From Sanderia malayensis (Eukaryota; Cnidaria; Scyphozoa; Semaeostomeae; Pelagiidae), in assembly GCA_013076295.1 (NCBI GenBank), contig RQOL01000915.1, forward strand, positions 1,364,001 through 1,428,000: 64,000 nucleotides of DNA. The letters are read 5' to 3'. The notes under the pieces were generated by a model. That model was not told the DNA's origin and made no database searches. It saw only the letters and a program-made list of their open reading frames with translations. The translations under genes and the position numbers were made by a program. This document shows, one piece after another, positions 1 through 11,739 of the stretch. Numbering within the stretch: position 1 is the stretch's first letter; each line of letters begins with the position of its first letter.

Positions 1-1059
1 AAGAAAAGGAGTGGCAGGCCTGCAATCCTAATGTCCATGTGATGGAAGTGGCGAAGGAATGTGACATCATGGAGGTAAGTAAGAAGACCTTGTGTCGAGT
101 GTTTATTACCTTCGGCTATCAGTATATTCGCCCTAGAAGGAAAGACTTGCTGACTCTGAAAGGCAAAAAGAAGAGGGTGGCATATGCCCTGAAGGCGTTG
201 AAAGACACTAGCCCTACTTATTGGACAGAGGATGTGTTGCTGTACCAGGATGCAGTATCCTTTGTCCATAAATCCAGTTGATATGAGGATGCTTTGTCCC
301 CAGCAGGCAGAGTATGGAGGAAACGGAAACACATCCTTTGTGCTGAGGGGCGCAAATTCAGCCGAGTCATTTGGAAGCGGTTTGAGACCCTTCTTAAGAT
401 TGACGAAACTTAAATACGCAGAACCATGATGGACCCAACTAAAATTAGAGATCTTCTGGATCTACTGTAATGGTGTTCAAAATGCCTCTTTACAGAATAA
501 ATTCCTATTCCGGAGGAAGCCGGGTGAAGTTCTGGAAATTACTGCGAAGGGAGCAAGGATCTGCCAGGTGGAAGGGTACGTCACTATGGGGTAGGTATTT
601 GCTATGGTGCTGCGGCTGTATTGGTGGAGGAGTATTCCACCATGAATGGCAAGTATTTTTCTAATTTTATTGAATCGACATTGCATCAAGTACTCTTAGA
701 TAGAGCGAGATTAACAGGGAAAGAGAAGCTTTTACTTTTGCAGGACAATGACCCAAGCCAGAACAGTGCCATGGCAAGAGATGCAATGAAGAACATTGGA
801 GCAGAAGTCGTCAATATTCCACCAAGGTCCCTGGACATCAACCCCATAGAGAACTTTTTTCACAACGTTAGAGCATTGACAACTGAAGAAGGATGACTTG
901 GAAAGAAGGATAACAACAGAGACTTTTAAAGATTCCAAACTTAGAATTATAGATACAATTACTAATTATGATACAGATATAATAGACAAGACAATTCAAA
1001 GCATATACAATCGATTAACTATAATTTCTAAGAATAAAGGTTGTAGAACTAAGTATTAA
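1..1059 (+). pseudogene. Tc1-like DD34E transposase, frameshifted, 5' end outside window
   Basis: Decayed cut-and-paste transposase of the Tc1/mariner group, spread over all three forward frames. A GRP linker-like stretch lies at the left edge, and residues resembling the first half of the catalytic core read from about 39 to 281. After shifts, the frame at 621-896 carries the second catalytic Asp in LLQDNDPSQNS and the Glu in DINPIENFF. Counting from the first D of DND to this E leaves 34 residues between, the Tc1 spacing. The C-terminal tail returns in another frame and ends near 1059 with KGCRTKY and a stop. At least three frameshifts make it inactive. The start of the gene and the left inverted repeat are not in the window. 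The family call is firm; the subfamily is not resolved. Confidence 0.85.
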
Positions 1060-1994
1060 TCAAATTGTTGTATATACAGTTGCAAAATTAGGTAGAAATT
1101 TATGCACGGAATATTCTTGTTTGTAGATTGCAGCAGCAGGGGATAAAGTTATTGAAATTAACGTAGAGGTTGTTCTATTATTGTAAGTACAAATTTACTA
1201 TTGTCAATACGTAATATGTCACATCATTTGAAACAGTAAACATTGTTGTCAACCCATGATGTATGTTCAAATGAGATGAACTGAAGTGTCGAAAAATATT
1301 GTTTGTTTTCACTCTCCAGCTTTTACTAATATTTTGAATTCAATGCACTTGTATTCTGCAAATGACACATCCAGGAATTAAATACACGTGGTGCAAGGGG
1401 TCATACCAGGAAGTCAGGCTGATGGCAAATAGTATGCATCCCTATGATTTACGCTACAATTTACAGTATAAAATCATTAAAAACAGGGTGTTCTCCTTCA
1501 CAAAGAGGAATGAAGATGTTCTTAAAAAATGTACATCACTAATGTACATAATCTACACATTTGTATTTGTTTCTTTTGAACACTTTCACAGAGATATGAA
1601 GGAAAGATTGGACAGTTTACAAAATCGTTGAATAGAAAGTCACATGACTTGTCTTTTAATCTCTTGGAAGCGTAAACGGTCGAAGTTATTTTAATATCTC
1701 TCAGCAATTCAAAAGGTCGTATGTTCACTTATTATTTCAAAAGATGTACATAAACTGTGTACATCTTTTATACATATTTCCAAAACTTATTACGAGATGT
1801 GAATGGGAATATTTGTCTTTTTCCTAGTGTAAACTGTTGTGTAAACTGTCCCAGCTTGGGAAGACACCAATACAATACATAGCGGGACACTGATTAGAAC
1901 AATAGGTAATGCAGCAAAACAATACAATTATAACAAAAACAGTTATGCGTGCTCCCAAGGCTGTCTATTGTTCATTTCGTTTAGTTTATTCCAT
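1060..1994. other. AT-rich stretch without a supported gene
   Basis: Short ORFs here look random and have no recognisable domain. The only structure seen is an inverted repeat at 1739-1750 and 1758-1769 (arms AAAAGATGTACA and TGTACATCTTTT, 7-nt gap). It may be a relic of a small transposon or nothing functional. Confidence 0.6.
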
Positions 1995-3263
1995 GTTCAA
2001 AAGCAGTCTGGCAAAACAACAACCACAAGAAGTGACCGTCTTCTGTTCACTGGCCTTGAACTGATGGTAAAAGGTGAAGTATCTCCAAGGGACATCCATC
2101 ATCTCAGTCTCCTTGTCATCAATGATGGAGCTTTTGATGAAATAATGTGAGACTTTGATGTTGCAAATACTGGAGTGTCGTTAGAGAACTCGATATCCTT
2201 GTTATAACTGGTTTTAGGCGCAGCAAAATGAACAACGTGGCCTTCTAGTAACAAAAGCATGTCACTTCAAGGCGAAATGGCTGGCATATAACAAAAGTCA
2301 TTCAAGAAAATGACCTCTTTCTCCTCAACCCCTAGCCACGCATACGAACATGTCACAGGTGAGACAAAAGTGTTGTAAATCATTCTCAGGGGGTCAAGAA
2401 TAAATGTTTTGCCGCAGTTCGCTGGGCCAGTAATATATATATTACGACCCTTTTCTCAACCCATGGCAAATAATTTAACAACAGCATCAGCAAATGTGCT
2501 TCGCTGGATGCTGTTGCTTTTAGAATTTCCTTTCCACAACCAACCACTCACCTTGACAGACACACTTGTGGTTGTAGGCCATCTTCAAGACATCAATTCT
2601 TGACATTGAACGTCTCTCCAACGTTTGCTGTGCTGTTTCCATTGCCCAGACACACTGCACAAGTTCACTGCTTCGTTTCTCGCCTTTGTTCAAGACAAAC
2701 TCATATATCCTGCTGTCACTATCTGTTTCTTCTTCTTGGCCAGTGCCAGGAAGTGTAACTTGCAGTCAATGCTGTTGGAGATAATCATATCAGAGACTTC
2801 CAAATTACCCAACCTGCTGCTCTTCTGTGTGGTATCTAAACCACAAGCAGATGTCCTGCTTCGCTTCTTCATTGCTGGCAGGGTCTTTGGAGTACTTTTC
2901 AAGGTAGGATGACATTCACTTCTCAGAACGTGGCTATCTAGCTTTGTGACATATTCATATGCTGTGCGATAGCCAGGATGTCCTGAGAAGTGTATGACAA
3001 TGTCCTTTGTCTCTTGTAGGTGCTTCTTTACTTTCAACCAGCACTGAAGTTTGTCCAGCAGGACACATGTGGAAATGGACACCACCATCCTGATGACTTT
3101 CCATGCAGCAAGCCCACTGTACTATCATGGCTGTAGTGACTGCATGGAATGCGGCCACAGCTGTTTCAGAAAATGACCTCCTGTCATATTTTTCACTAAC
3201 TGCCTGGCTATAAGTTATTAGGTGAGCCCTTCTAACATTGTCAACATTTAGTGATGATGCCAT
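1995..3263 (-). pseudogene. HUH endonuclease + SF3 helicase (Rep-like) pseudogene
   Basis: The likely start is ATG at 3263 on the minus strand. The N-terminal motif RRAHLITYSQ is followed by a HUH metal-binding motif (HFHM, about 3070-3080). After a frameshift comes the nuclease Tyr motif (YEYVTK, about 2940-2960). Further downstream is a superfamily 3 helicase: Walker A GPANCGKT (about 2410-2435), Walker B EVIFLNDF (about 2290-2315) and motif C TPVFATSKS (about 2165-2195). This order matches replication-initiator proteins of small DNA viruses and rolling-circle transposons, where the nuclease nicks DNA and the helicase unwinds it. Several frameshifts and stops break it. Similar HUH-SF3 proteins are, to my knowledge, abundant in cnidarian genomes. 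I cannot tell from sequence alone whether this copy came from a Replitron-like transposon or a parvovirus-like integration. Confidence 0.75.
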
Positions 3264-3654
3264 TAAGATACTAATGTATGAGCAATGAAGAAAGGTTAGT
3301 GAGTATGCAGTTGTGAACATGATAACAGTAATTGATTGTAAGGTCATGTTATTTGCAATAAATTTGAATTTGAAATTGCCTGCTGTTTTACTATTGTTTT
3401 CTTATGGTATTGGCATTGCCAGGATTTCACTCTTTGCTGAGAGACACCTTTAAAGGACTGGCATGTTTCAAGGACAATCACTGTTGACAGATATGAGACA
3501 ATTAATATGATTATATAATTCAAGTATTACTATATCATGCAGGTAGTAAATAATAATTTGCTTGCAAAATTTACTCTTATTCCACCTGACTATTCTCTAC
3601 ATTTTTCTCTGGTGCACGTGTGGCATCGTTTTCATTTTTTGTTCTAAGTTACCG
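3264..3654. other. Intergenic, no supported gene
   Basis: AT-rich sequence between the Rep-like pseudogene and the tandem repeat. Nothing recognisable on either strand. Confidence 0.6.
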
Positions 3655-4630
3655 AACATGCTTTTTAAGACACTTTTAAAACATTTTTAGACTCCTTTTT
3701 TTCAAATACGTTCACAATACCTTGTTCTCTTTGCCAAAATCGTTGCCACAAAAAAAATTTGTATCGGACAACACAACCACTTTAGAGCTCCATTTGGGCC
3801 AAAAATGGGACAGTCACTTAGTTTGAAATCATGCGCAATATATAGAAAATTTTAGACTTGCTCATCGAGATCAGCACCCTTGAAAACCACAGAAAACACG
3901 AAAATCAGCTTTATAAGTGATGTCTTTGAATAATTTGATAGGGGGCAAAAGTCCTGGGACACCCAGGATTTTAGCAGGTATTACACGCACACTTCAAGTC
4001 CTTGAACATGCGTTTTAAAGACACTTTTAAAACATTTTCAGACTCCTTTTTTCAAAATATGTTCACAATACCCTGTTCTCCTTGCCAAAATGGTTACCAC
4101 AAAGGAAAACAATTCGTATCCGACAACACGACCACTTTACAGCTCCATTTGGGACAAAATTGGGACAATCACGTGGTATGACGTCATACGTACGATATAG
4201 AAATTTTGACATGCTCATCAAGATCAGCGCCTTTGAAAGCCCAAGAAAACAGAAAACCAGCTTTATTAGTGATGCGTTTGAAGTATTTGATAGGGGACAA
4301 AAGTCCTGGGACACCCAGGATTTGAGCAGGCTTTGCACGCATACTTCAAATTTACGAATATGTGTTTTTCAGACACTTTTATAACATTTTCAGACTCGTT
4401 TTTTTCACAACATATTCAAAATACCCTGTTCTTTTTGCCAAACGGTTTCCATAAAAAAAACAATTCGTATCGGACAACACCATCACTTTACAGCTCCAAA
4501 TGGGCCAAAAATTGGACCTTCGTGTGGTATGACGTCATACATACGATATAGAAAATTTTTGACAAGCTCATCGAGATCAGCGCCCTTGAAAACCCAGGAA
4601 ACACGAATACAAGCTTTATAAGTGACTAGG
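3655..4630. repeat. Three diverged tandem copies of a ~347-bp repeat
   Basis: Copies begin near 3655, 4003 and 4353. Each opens with a variant of GACACTTTTAAAACATTTT and continues through AATTCGTATC, TTTACAGCTCCA and GATATAGAAA. The first two end with GGACAAAAGTCCTGGGACAC; the third stops short near 4630. Open frames inside are short and not shared among copies, so I regard it as non-coding. A related fragment lies at 39339-39420, so the family is dispersed. Confidence 0.8.
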
Positions 4631-4880
4631 GGTCATCACTCGCTTCGCTCGTTCGCCCCAGCCTGTCAAATAAAAAAAGCTTAATCTGGTTGGCGTGCTT
4701 CGTGCGCTGCATTCGCTAACGCTCATGCCCCTTTCAACCCCACGTACACTGGGTTAGCTCGCTACGCTCGCCTGTGGTTGGCGCACTTCGTGCGCTGCAT
4801 TCGCTTACGCTCATACCCATACATACATACATACATTTCAACGCCTACCACAAAAACAACAACTATTTCAACTTAAAATA
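4631..4880 (+). repeat. Hairpin-rich module (two units) with short CATA tail
   Basis: Contains GGTTGGCG, a short stem-loop of the GCGCAC-TTC-GTGCGC type, and GCATTCGCT..GCTCATGCCC. These are followed by CCCACGTACACTGGGTTAG and then a second unit ending in CATACATACATAC. Related modules recur at 5.5, 28.2, 30.7-31.1, 34.4-34.7 and 36.9-37.6 kb. They also form the 114-bp satellite at 45.6-50.7 kb on the other strand. Confidence 0.8.
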
Positions 4881-5520
4881 CAAAACAGAGCTATCACCTG
4901 TGTTTTCTATTGTTTCCTGCATCTCTCCAGGGTATTTGAAACAAATAGCAGCTTTTTGCAAAGATAATTCAGGTGATAAAACACTTTGAAAGGCCCCTTT
5001 GTGTGCAAAACAAAAACACGCGTCTTTGGGGCGAATAACGAAAAACGACCAAAAATTCATGTGCGTCGCCTGCAAGCTGAGGGCGAAAAACGAAAAACGA
5101 TCGACAACGCATGTGGGTCGCGCGAAAAGAGGCAATCAAATTGCAGGAAAAGGCGAAACGGGTCACATGAAGAGCGAACACTCTGTTCGAAAATGGAGTT
5201 CGTGACGCGAATTTGGAAGTTTCGCCAGTGTAAACGGTGGTTTATTCGTGATAGCACAAATTAGCAGAATAATTAATGGAATAATTTAAAAATTCGGGAG
5301 AAGATCGAAAACAAAATCCATTACCCTGGTTAAATTAATAAATTGAACATTCTGTGTGAATTTCATTGCCATTAACTCACATACAAAAATGCCTTTGTGA
5401 TCACACGGTTCGCCATTTCGGCCCATTGTTTTGGGCGTTCGACCTATTGTTTCGGGTCGAATCTATTGTTTTTGGCAAGGAAAGTGCGTCGTCACTGACA
5501 TCACAGAATATATATATTAG
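4880..5520 (+). repeat. Dispersed repeat B, copy 1
   Basis: A ~640-bp sequence whose diverged copy lies in opposite orientation at 44881-45520. Shared landmarks are the left end CTATCACCTGTGTTTTC, an AACACGCGTCTT region, GGCGTTCGACCTATTG / TTTCGGGTCGAAT near the right, and the end ATATATATATTAG. The small open frames at 4969-5264 are on both strands and not preserved in the second copy, so no gene is called. Confidence 0.75.
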
Positions 5521-5690
5521 ACTAGCCGGGGGCGCTCGCTACGCTCGCTTCCCGGAGTCCCTCAAGTAAAAAAAGTTTAGTGTGGTTGGCGCACTTCGTG
5601 CGCTGCATTCGCTAACGCTCATGCCCTTTGCCACCCCACGTACAGTGGTTTGGCTCGCCCCTCGCTCCCCTGTCTATCTATTGTCACGAT
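5512..5690 (+). repeat. Hairpin-rich module starting TAGACTAGCCGGGGG
   Basis: Starts at the AT-rich junction ATATATATTAGACTAGCC. It continues through a Cys-rich GC block, GGTTGGCGCACTTCGTGCGC and GCATTCGCTAACGCTCATGCCC. The same AT-rich-to-ACTAGCC border recurs at about 30655, 34415 and 36940, which makes it a true boundary of this repeat family. Confidence 0.75.
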
Positions 5691-8585
5691 TGTAGTGTTT
5701 AACATGCATGAAAATTAGTTTTAGCGATCAGCCTCGTTTTCATTTGAAATCCTCGTTCTTATGAGATAAGCCTCGTACTGATGTTATAGTAGATAAGATG
5801 CAACATCAAAGTTTGTTTTGTTTTAGGGACAACAACAATTAGCCTGCTGTTAGTTGAGTGCATCCATTGAGACTTGGCTGTGGTCCTTTGTCAAGCTAAT
5901 ATGAACAGTAAAGGATGATCTATGATGAGCATCCAGAATTTAAATTAATGTTGACTTACAGAGGTATGGTTTTGTTTCCATGATACGATGATACTGACGC
6001 ATTGATTTTTAATAAAGCAATAGGTATATTAGCCTCCAATACTTGCATTTGTACAAAGATGTATATCAGTAGATCTACAACGTGAAAGAAACAAATTATA
6101 TTATATTTAACATGTTGGTATATTACTATCGAGGGTAAAAATAATTGGATTTTGATAAGATAACCCTTGGGAGCTGAATAAGTTGATGGCGTAAAATGGC
6201 TTTTTCATAATTGGTGACTTTGTTTAACTGGAATAACAATTGGGACTTTCTTGACTGTATTGTAACGTAGTACTAAGAATATATTAAAAGTCCTCATAGC
6301 AAAAATTAAGTGTGACTTGAGCAACAATAGTTTCCTCTCTTTCACATGATTAAGAGGGTCCATTTAGCGTGGATGAATAAATATAAATGAGGAATTTGAA
6401 AAAGGTTGCCTTGCAGCATGTGCTGTTTACAGGCGTTGTTATTATAGGATAGCAATCAGCACTTGGTAAACAATAGGATACAATAGGAAGGTGGGGAAAC
6501 TTATGAACCTGCCTGAAAATAGAGGTTACAGAGACCATGACATCTTAAGTTCAAAAATAATGTTAAATAAAGAGAGAATCTGTCGAGTTTAATTTCCCTT
6601 GATGTTGATTTAATGTATGTCAATATGAAAAGAAATAAGAAATTAATATTGATCAGTATGACATGACTTTATAGTATGACATCACAGTTACAGACAGACA
6701 AAACCGATTATACAATTGGGCCTAGAAATTTGTAGTTTAAATGTCAACTTGAATGGGGTGAAACTAAAGTAACTCTACTTACCCTCAGCTACGGCAAAAT
6801 GAATGTGTTTGTCAGCTTTATTTTGTTTTATTTTAGCATCAAGTTCCGTTGCGATCCAAGATTTTGGAAACGAATATTGGGACAGCACAACCAAGAATAT
6901 GAAAATTGCTATGTTGACGAAAGACAGCATAAATCAAAATCATACAACAAATTTTATTGTTATGCAGTCTGGTTTTGACGTAATTTTCTGATTGAGTTGG
7001 ATTGGGCTGAACAAAGAACATGCTGGCAGTGCGTCCTTCCTTTCGTCTTTTTTGTTCATGAGTGGGTCACTGGCAATGGTAAGTTGGTTTTCCAGATCGT
7101 ACCATATCATTGCGATCTTTCAAGTTACATCTTTAAATAAATCTGTAGCGTTTCTGTTAAGGTTTTGATTCATTTTACCAGCGTATAAGACTTTAGGAAA
7201 TATAGTATTTGACAAAATCCCTTGAGAATAGGCCACATGTAAGAAAAAGGATGCTAGAGATATGACACATTGTCTGTATTTGAAGATGATATAAGATTGT
7301 GTTCTTTTTACATTTTATTACATGTACTATTTGTGCATTTTAGGTGGTGCATAACTTGTGTAGCGCCATGTTAATGGAGGCAATTTTTGACTGTTCTTCA
7401 GGTAAGTATTCAATTATAGGAGATCATTACGCTTCCCGAAAGGCCATCTAGTTCATTTATAAAGACGGGTTTTTGAAATACATTTCTTGCAAATTTTTAG
7501 GGTTTGTGTCACAGCATATGAAAGAAGAGTTTAAAGGTACTGTTGGTGGCAAATATTTGTTGGCCAAATGCATGGTTTTTGAAAGGTAATAGTCTTGTTT
7601 ATAATTTTCCACAATGTTATTATTATTCACTGTTATGAGGATAATGTATAATTTTAAAATGAAATAAAACAAACAAATAACATGGAGAGAAAACCAACAA
7701 AAGACAAACATTAACACTTACAATTATTTTTTGTCTCTGCCCCTAACTAAAGACAAAATTTCTTTTGTGGGCACATCTGCCCACATGCACCTCGTGTGCT
7801 CTTCAACTTTATTTTCTTTATTTTTTTTTGTGGTTTTTTATATTTTTTGAATGTTTTTTTTGCTGTAATTTTTATTTTTATTTCTTCAGATTTCCTGTAG
7901 AGAAAAAGTCATTGTTACAGAAGGAGTTGAAAGTAAGCAATATGTTATACACACAGATGAGATGGAAATATTGCATTGCAACTTACGCTATTTCATCCTT
8001 TGTTAAATATATATTAATTTATTAATATATTAATATATTAGTGCTCTCTTGATTTGGGATGAAGCTTCCATTAATTATTGTATATTATATTATTTATTGG
8101 TATGTTTCACAGATGAGATGGGAATTTTGCATCGCAACTTACGATATTTCTTCCGTTGTCAGGTGCCGGTGTCATATGCGTCTCTGCATGACCATGCGTT
8201 TCTGCATGGCCCCTGAATCGGCTGCACCCTGAAACACAGCACTTTGGAATTACAAATTATGTCGAAACGTTCACTGATGCAAAACGACGAAAATGGGGGT
8301 ACGTACATTTATCTAAATAAAGGTTGCGACTATTATTGTATAACTCAGACAGTCAAGCAAATATGCAGAGCTGAATTTTATCGTGATGATATACACATTT
8401 CCACCTGCATGGGCCTACTCACGCAGCATGTCTATAATCAGATACATCCGATACACTTTATCCGATACATACATACATGCACACATACATACATACATAC
8501 ATAGATTTATTTGATAATGCAGGTCTGGCTAGATAAATATAAATGGTTTCCATTGGAAGTCATGAAGACTTTTCAATATAGACAG
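5691..8585. other. Long non-coding stretch with small duplications
   Basis: No gene is supported. Short ORFs at 6803-7021, 7457-7717 and 7765-8025 are low-complexity or unrelated to known domains. A ~50-bp sequence at about 7950-8005 (GATGAGATGG, CGCAACTTACG) is repeated at about 8110-8160. A CATA microsatellite lies at about 8460-8502. At 8190-8215 a hairpin (CCATGC..GCATGG) followed by CCCCTGAA resembles one unit of the 64-bp satellite that begins downstream. Confidence 0.6.
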
Positions 8586-10158
8586 AAGACTGATGCAAAG
8601 ATGCATAGTAAATTTTGATGTCATGCATTTCTGCATGCCCCTCATACTTAAGACTGATGCAAAGATGCATAGTAAATTTTGATGTCATGTATTTCTGCAT
8701 GCCCCTCATACTTAAGACTGATGCAAAGATGCATAGTAAATTTTGATGTCATGCATTTCTGCATGCCCCTCATACTTAAGACTGATGCAAAGATCCATAG
8801 TAAATTTTGATGTCATGCATTTCTGCATGCCCCTCATACTTAAGACTGATGCAAAGATGCATAGTAAATTTTGATGTCATGCATTTCTGCATGCCCCTCA
8901 TACTTAAGACTGATGCAAAGATGCATAGTAAATTTTGATGTCATGTATTTCTGCATGCCCCTCATACTTAAGACTGATGCAAAGATGCATAGTAAATTTT
9001 GATGTCATGCATTTCTGCATGCCCCTCATACTTAAGACTGATGCAAAGATCCATAGTAAATTTTGATGTCATGCATTTCTGCATGCCCCTCATACTTAAG
9101 ACTGATGCAAAGATGCATAGTAAATTTTGATGTCATGCATTTCTGCATGCCCCTCATACTTAAGACTGATGCAAAGATGCATAGTAAATTTTATTGTCAT
9201 GCATTTCTGCATGCCCCTCATACTTAAGACTGATGCAAAGATGCATAGTAAATTTTATTGTCATGCATTTCTGCATGTCCTTCATACTTAAGACTGATGC
9301 AAAGATGCATAATAAATTTTGATGTCATGTATTTCTGCATGCCCCTCATACTTAAGACTGATGCAAAGATGCATAGTAAATTTTGATGTCATGCATTTCT
9401 GCATGCCCCTCATACTTAAGACTGATGCAAAGATGCATAGTAAATTTTATTGTCATGCATTTCTGCATGCCCTTCATACTTAAGACTGATGCAAAGATGC
9501 ATAGTAAATTTTGATGTCATGTATTTCTGCATGCCCCTCATACTTAAGACTGATGCAAAGATGCATAGTAAATTTTGATGTCATGCATTTCTGCATGCCC
9601 CTCATACTTAAGACTGATGCAAAGATGCATAGTAAATTTTGATGTCATGCATTTCTGCATGCCCCTCATACTTAAGACTGATGCAAAGATGCATAGTAAA
9701 TTTTGATGTCATGCATTTCTGCATGCCCCTCATACTTAAGACTGATGCAAAGATGCATAGTAAATTTTATTGTCATGCATTTCTGCATGCCCCTCATACT
9801 TAAGACTGATGCAAAGATGCATAGTAAATTTTATTGTCATGCATTTCTGCATGTCCTTCATACTTAAGACTGATGCAAAGATGCATAATAAATTTTGATG
9901 TCATGTATTTCTGCATGCCCCTCATACTTAAGACTGATGCAAAGATGCATAGTAAATTTTGATGTCATGCATTTCTGCATGCCCCTCATACTTAAGACTG
10001 ATGCAAAGATGCATAGTAAATTTTGTCATGCATTTCTGCATGCCCCTCATACTTAAGACTGATGCAAAGATGCATAGTAAATTTTATTGTCATGCATTTC
10101 TGCATGCCCTTCATACTTAAGACTGATGCAAAGATGCATAGTAAATTTGGATGTCATC
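8586..10158. repeat. 64-bp satellite array, about 24.6 copies
   Basis: Each unit begins AGACTGATGCAAAGATGCAT and ends CCCCTCATACTTA. The spacing measured from successive AGACTGATGC is exactly 64 bases. Every unit contains the perfect hairpin CATGCATTTCTGCATG (6-bp stem, 4-nt loop). Variants such as GCATAATAAA occur at 9309-9314 and again 576 bases later, which is nine units, so blocks of nine have been copied. One unit near 10025 is 4-5 bases short. The array ends about 130 bp before the stop of the Ginger-type gene. Confidence 0.95.
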
Positions 10159-10288
10159 GATATGTGCCGACAAAGAAACGATATTTTTCAGTACATTTTT
10201 TAAAGTCAACCAAGGTACTTAAAAAATTTGTTAAGAAAGTGAAAGTAGTTAAAGTTATAAAGATTAAATTTGCAAAGTACATAGAAGT

Positions 10289-11478
10289 CTATAATGTTAT
10301 TGTCAATCCTTGTTTTTGGAAACCTTCAAGGTCGTCTTTTGTGAGGTGTGATTTCACATCGCTTATGTCAATCATTGAGCCATTAAGTTCTGGCTCGGTG
10401 GACTGCAGACACTTTTTGCTAACGCAAAAATAATAGTTTCTCGTCCCTGGGTGTATTGTGCCAGTGTGTTTGTTGTAGAATGGACGATCGCAATGATGAC
10501 CAATAATGTATTTTGCGTCCACTACTTTGTTTCTTTTGAATTCTTTGCGACATTGCTCGCAACGCTTTGCTCTGGTTTTCGGTGTATTTTTAATCATTTT
10601 TAATTTGTGTTTAACGCTTGGTGTTGTTCTTTTCTTTTTGTTTTGTATGCACTGATCATCGGTTGCTGTTTCCTTCGTAACCATTTGTATTTTATCAGCG
10701 ATTTCCTTTTTTTTATTTGGTGTCGATGTTAGCAGATGTCCATCTGAGTGTTCTGCAGCAATTTCTACCTGTATTAGTGCGTTGGCACAGGATTTACATT
10801 GGAAGGGTTCGTCATCATCCAATTTTTCATTCATGCAGGCGATATGCAACCACCTTCCACAACAGCACTGAGTCTGTGCAATAGAAGCAATTAGTCAGTG
10901 GCGTAGATAGAGGGGGGTCAGGTGGGGCGAAAAACCCCCCTGTAGAGCTAAATTGCCGTTTTGTCGGAAAATTGCTGATCTTGTCGGAAAAAAATATCTT
11001 CTGTTTACGTTCAGTTCTAGCTAATTTCCTTATTTTATATTCATTGTCTTTAAGAAACAAAAATGCTTACTAAATTTTTGTCTAAATTCTAAATTTCTGG
11101 CCCCCTCTTTAAAATTTCCTATCTACGCCATTGCAATTAGTACTTTCAAGGGCGTCATTCATAAATTAAGGAAAATTTGGAACAAATAATTTTGAAATGT
11201 CTGATATTTTGTGTTTTTCGTCTTCTATGATAAGTTGTTCACCAAATCAGCACCATGATTTTGCAACATACGAACCGTTTCAATGTCATTACCTTAAAAC
11301 TTTGAATAAGTGCCCTGGCGTTTAGTTAGAATGGGCGCTTATTTGAAGGGGGGGCTTATTCGAGGATTTACAATATACAGAATATTTTCATAAAATAACT
11401 GATGATGGTTTTTACATACATAGTTTCGATCACCATTTACTTGTCCACATAGTCTGCACCACCCGGTTTCTTTGCAGT
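10289..11478 (-). CDS. PHD zinc finger split over two exons, Ginger C-terminus
   Basis: The small exon 11441-11478 reads DCKETGWCRLCGQ and gives the first Cys pair. The last exon, 10289-10873, starts after the acceptor TTCTATTGCACAG and reads QCCCGRWLHIACM, then FQCKSC. Together they make a C4HC3 PHD pattern. PHD fingers bind histone tails and could steer integration to particular chromatin. Downstream are a lysine-rich region and a second Cys cluster (KRCEQCRKEF, GHHCDRPFY, YYFCVSKKC), then the stop at 10289. The intron between the two exons holds a hAT MITE. Confidence 0.7.
10896..11133. mobile_element. hAT-type MITE, 238 bp, with perfect 8-bp target duplication
   Basis: Terminal inverted repeats CAGTGGCGTAGATAG (left) and the complement of CAATGGCGTAGATAG (right). 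The octamer CAATTAGT stands at 10888-10895 and again at 11134-11141. An 8-bp duplication and a CAG/CAA-TGGCG end are typical of hAT elements. It lies in the intron between the two PHD exons, only about 20 bp from the splice acceptor. The minus-strand open frame at 10827-11060 is a by-product. Confidence 0.92.
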
Positions 11479-11739
11479 CTGAAAATATTAATAGACACCT
11501 ATGTAAAACCTGCAAACTTTTGGATATGCACTGCATGGCAGACGTTAGAAGTAATGTCAGCCTGCGTCACATACCCAATCATCAATGGGGACCATGGTCC
11601 ACGAACAATTGACGAAATTCTTGTACTTGCGTACAGCAAATCGTGCAGGAGTATGGGAACTAATTTCCTTGTTGTTAACCAGTCGTTCATGTTGTTGTAA
11701 TTGTTGCTTATGCATAAATTTTCCACAAGATTTATTACC

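Noticed and set aside
4969..5264. Overlapping open frames on both strands in repeat B
   Set aside because: Not preserved in the second copy and without domains.
7765..8025. Phe-rich 86-codon frame, possible membrane peptide
   Set aside because: It comes from a T-rich run, with no supporting context.
8586..10158. CRISPR-like array
   Set aside because: Repeat and spacer do not alternate; the whole 64-bp unit is repeated, and the genome is eukaryotic.
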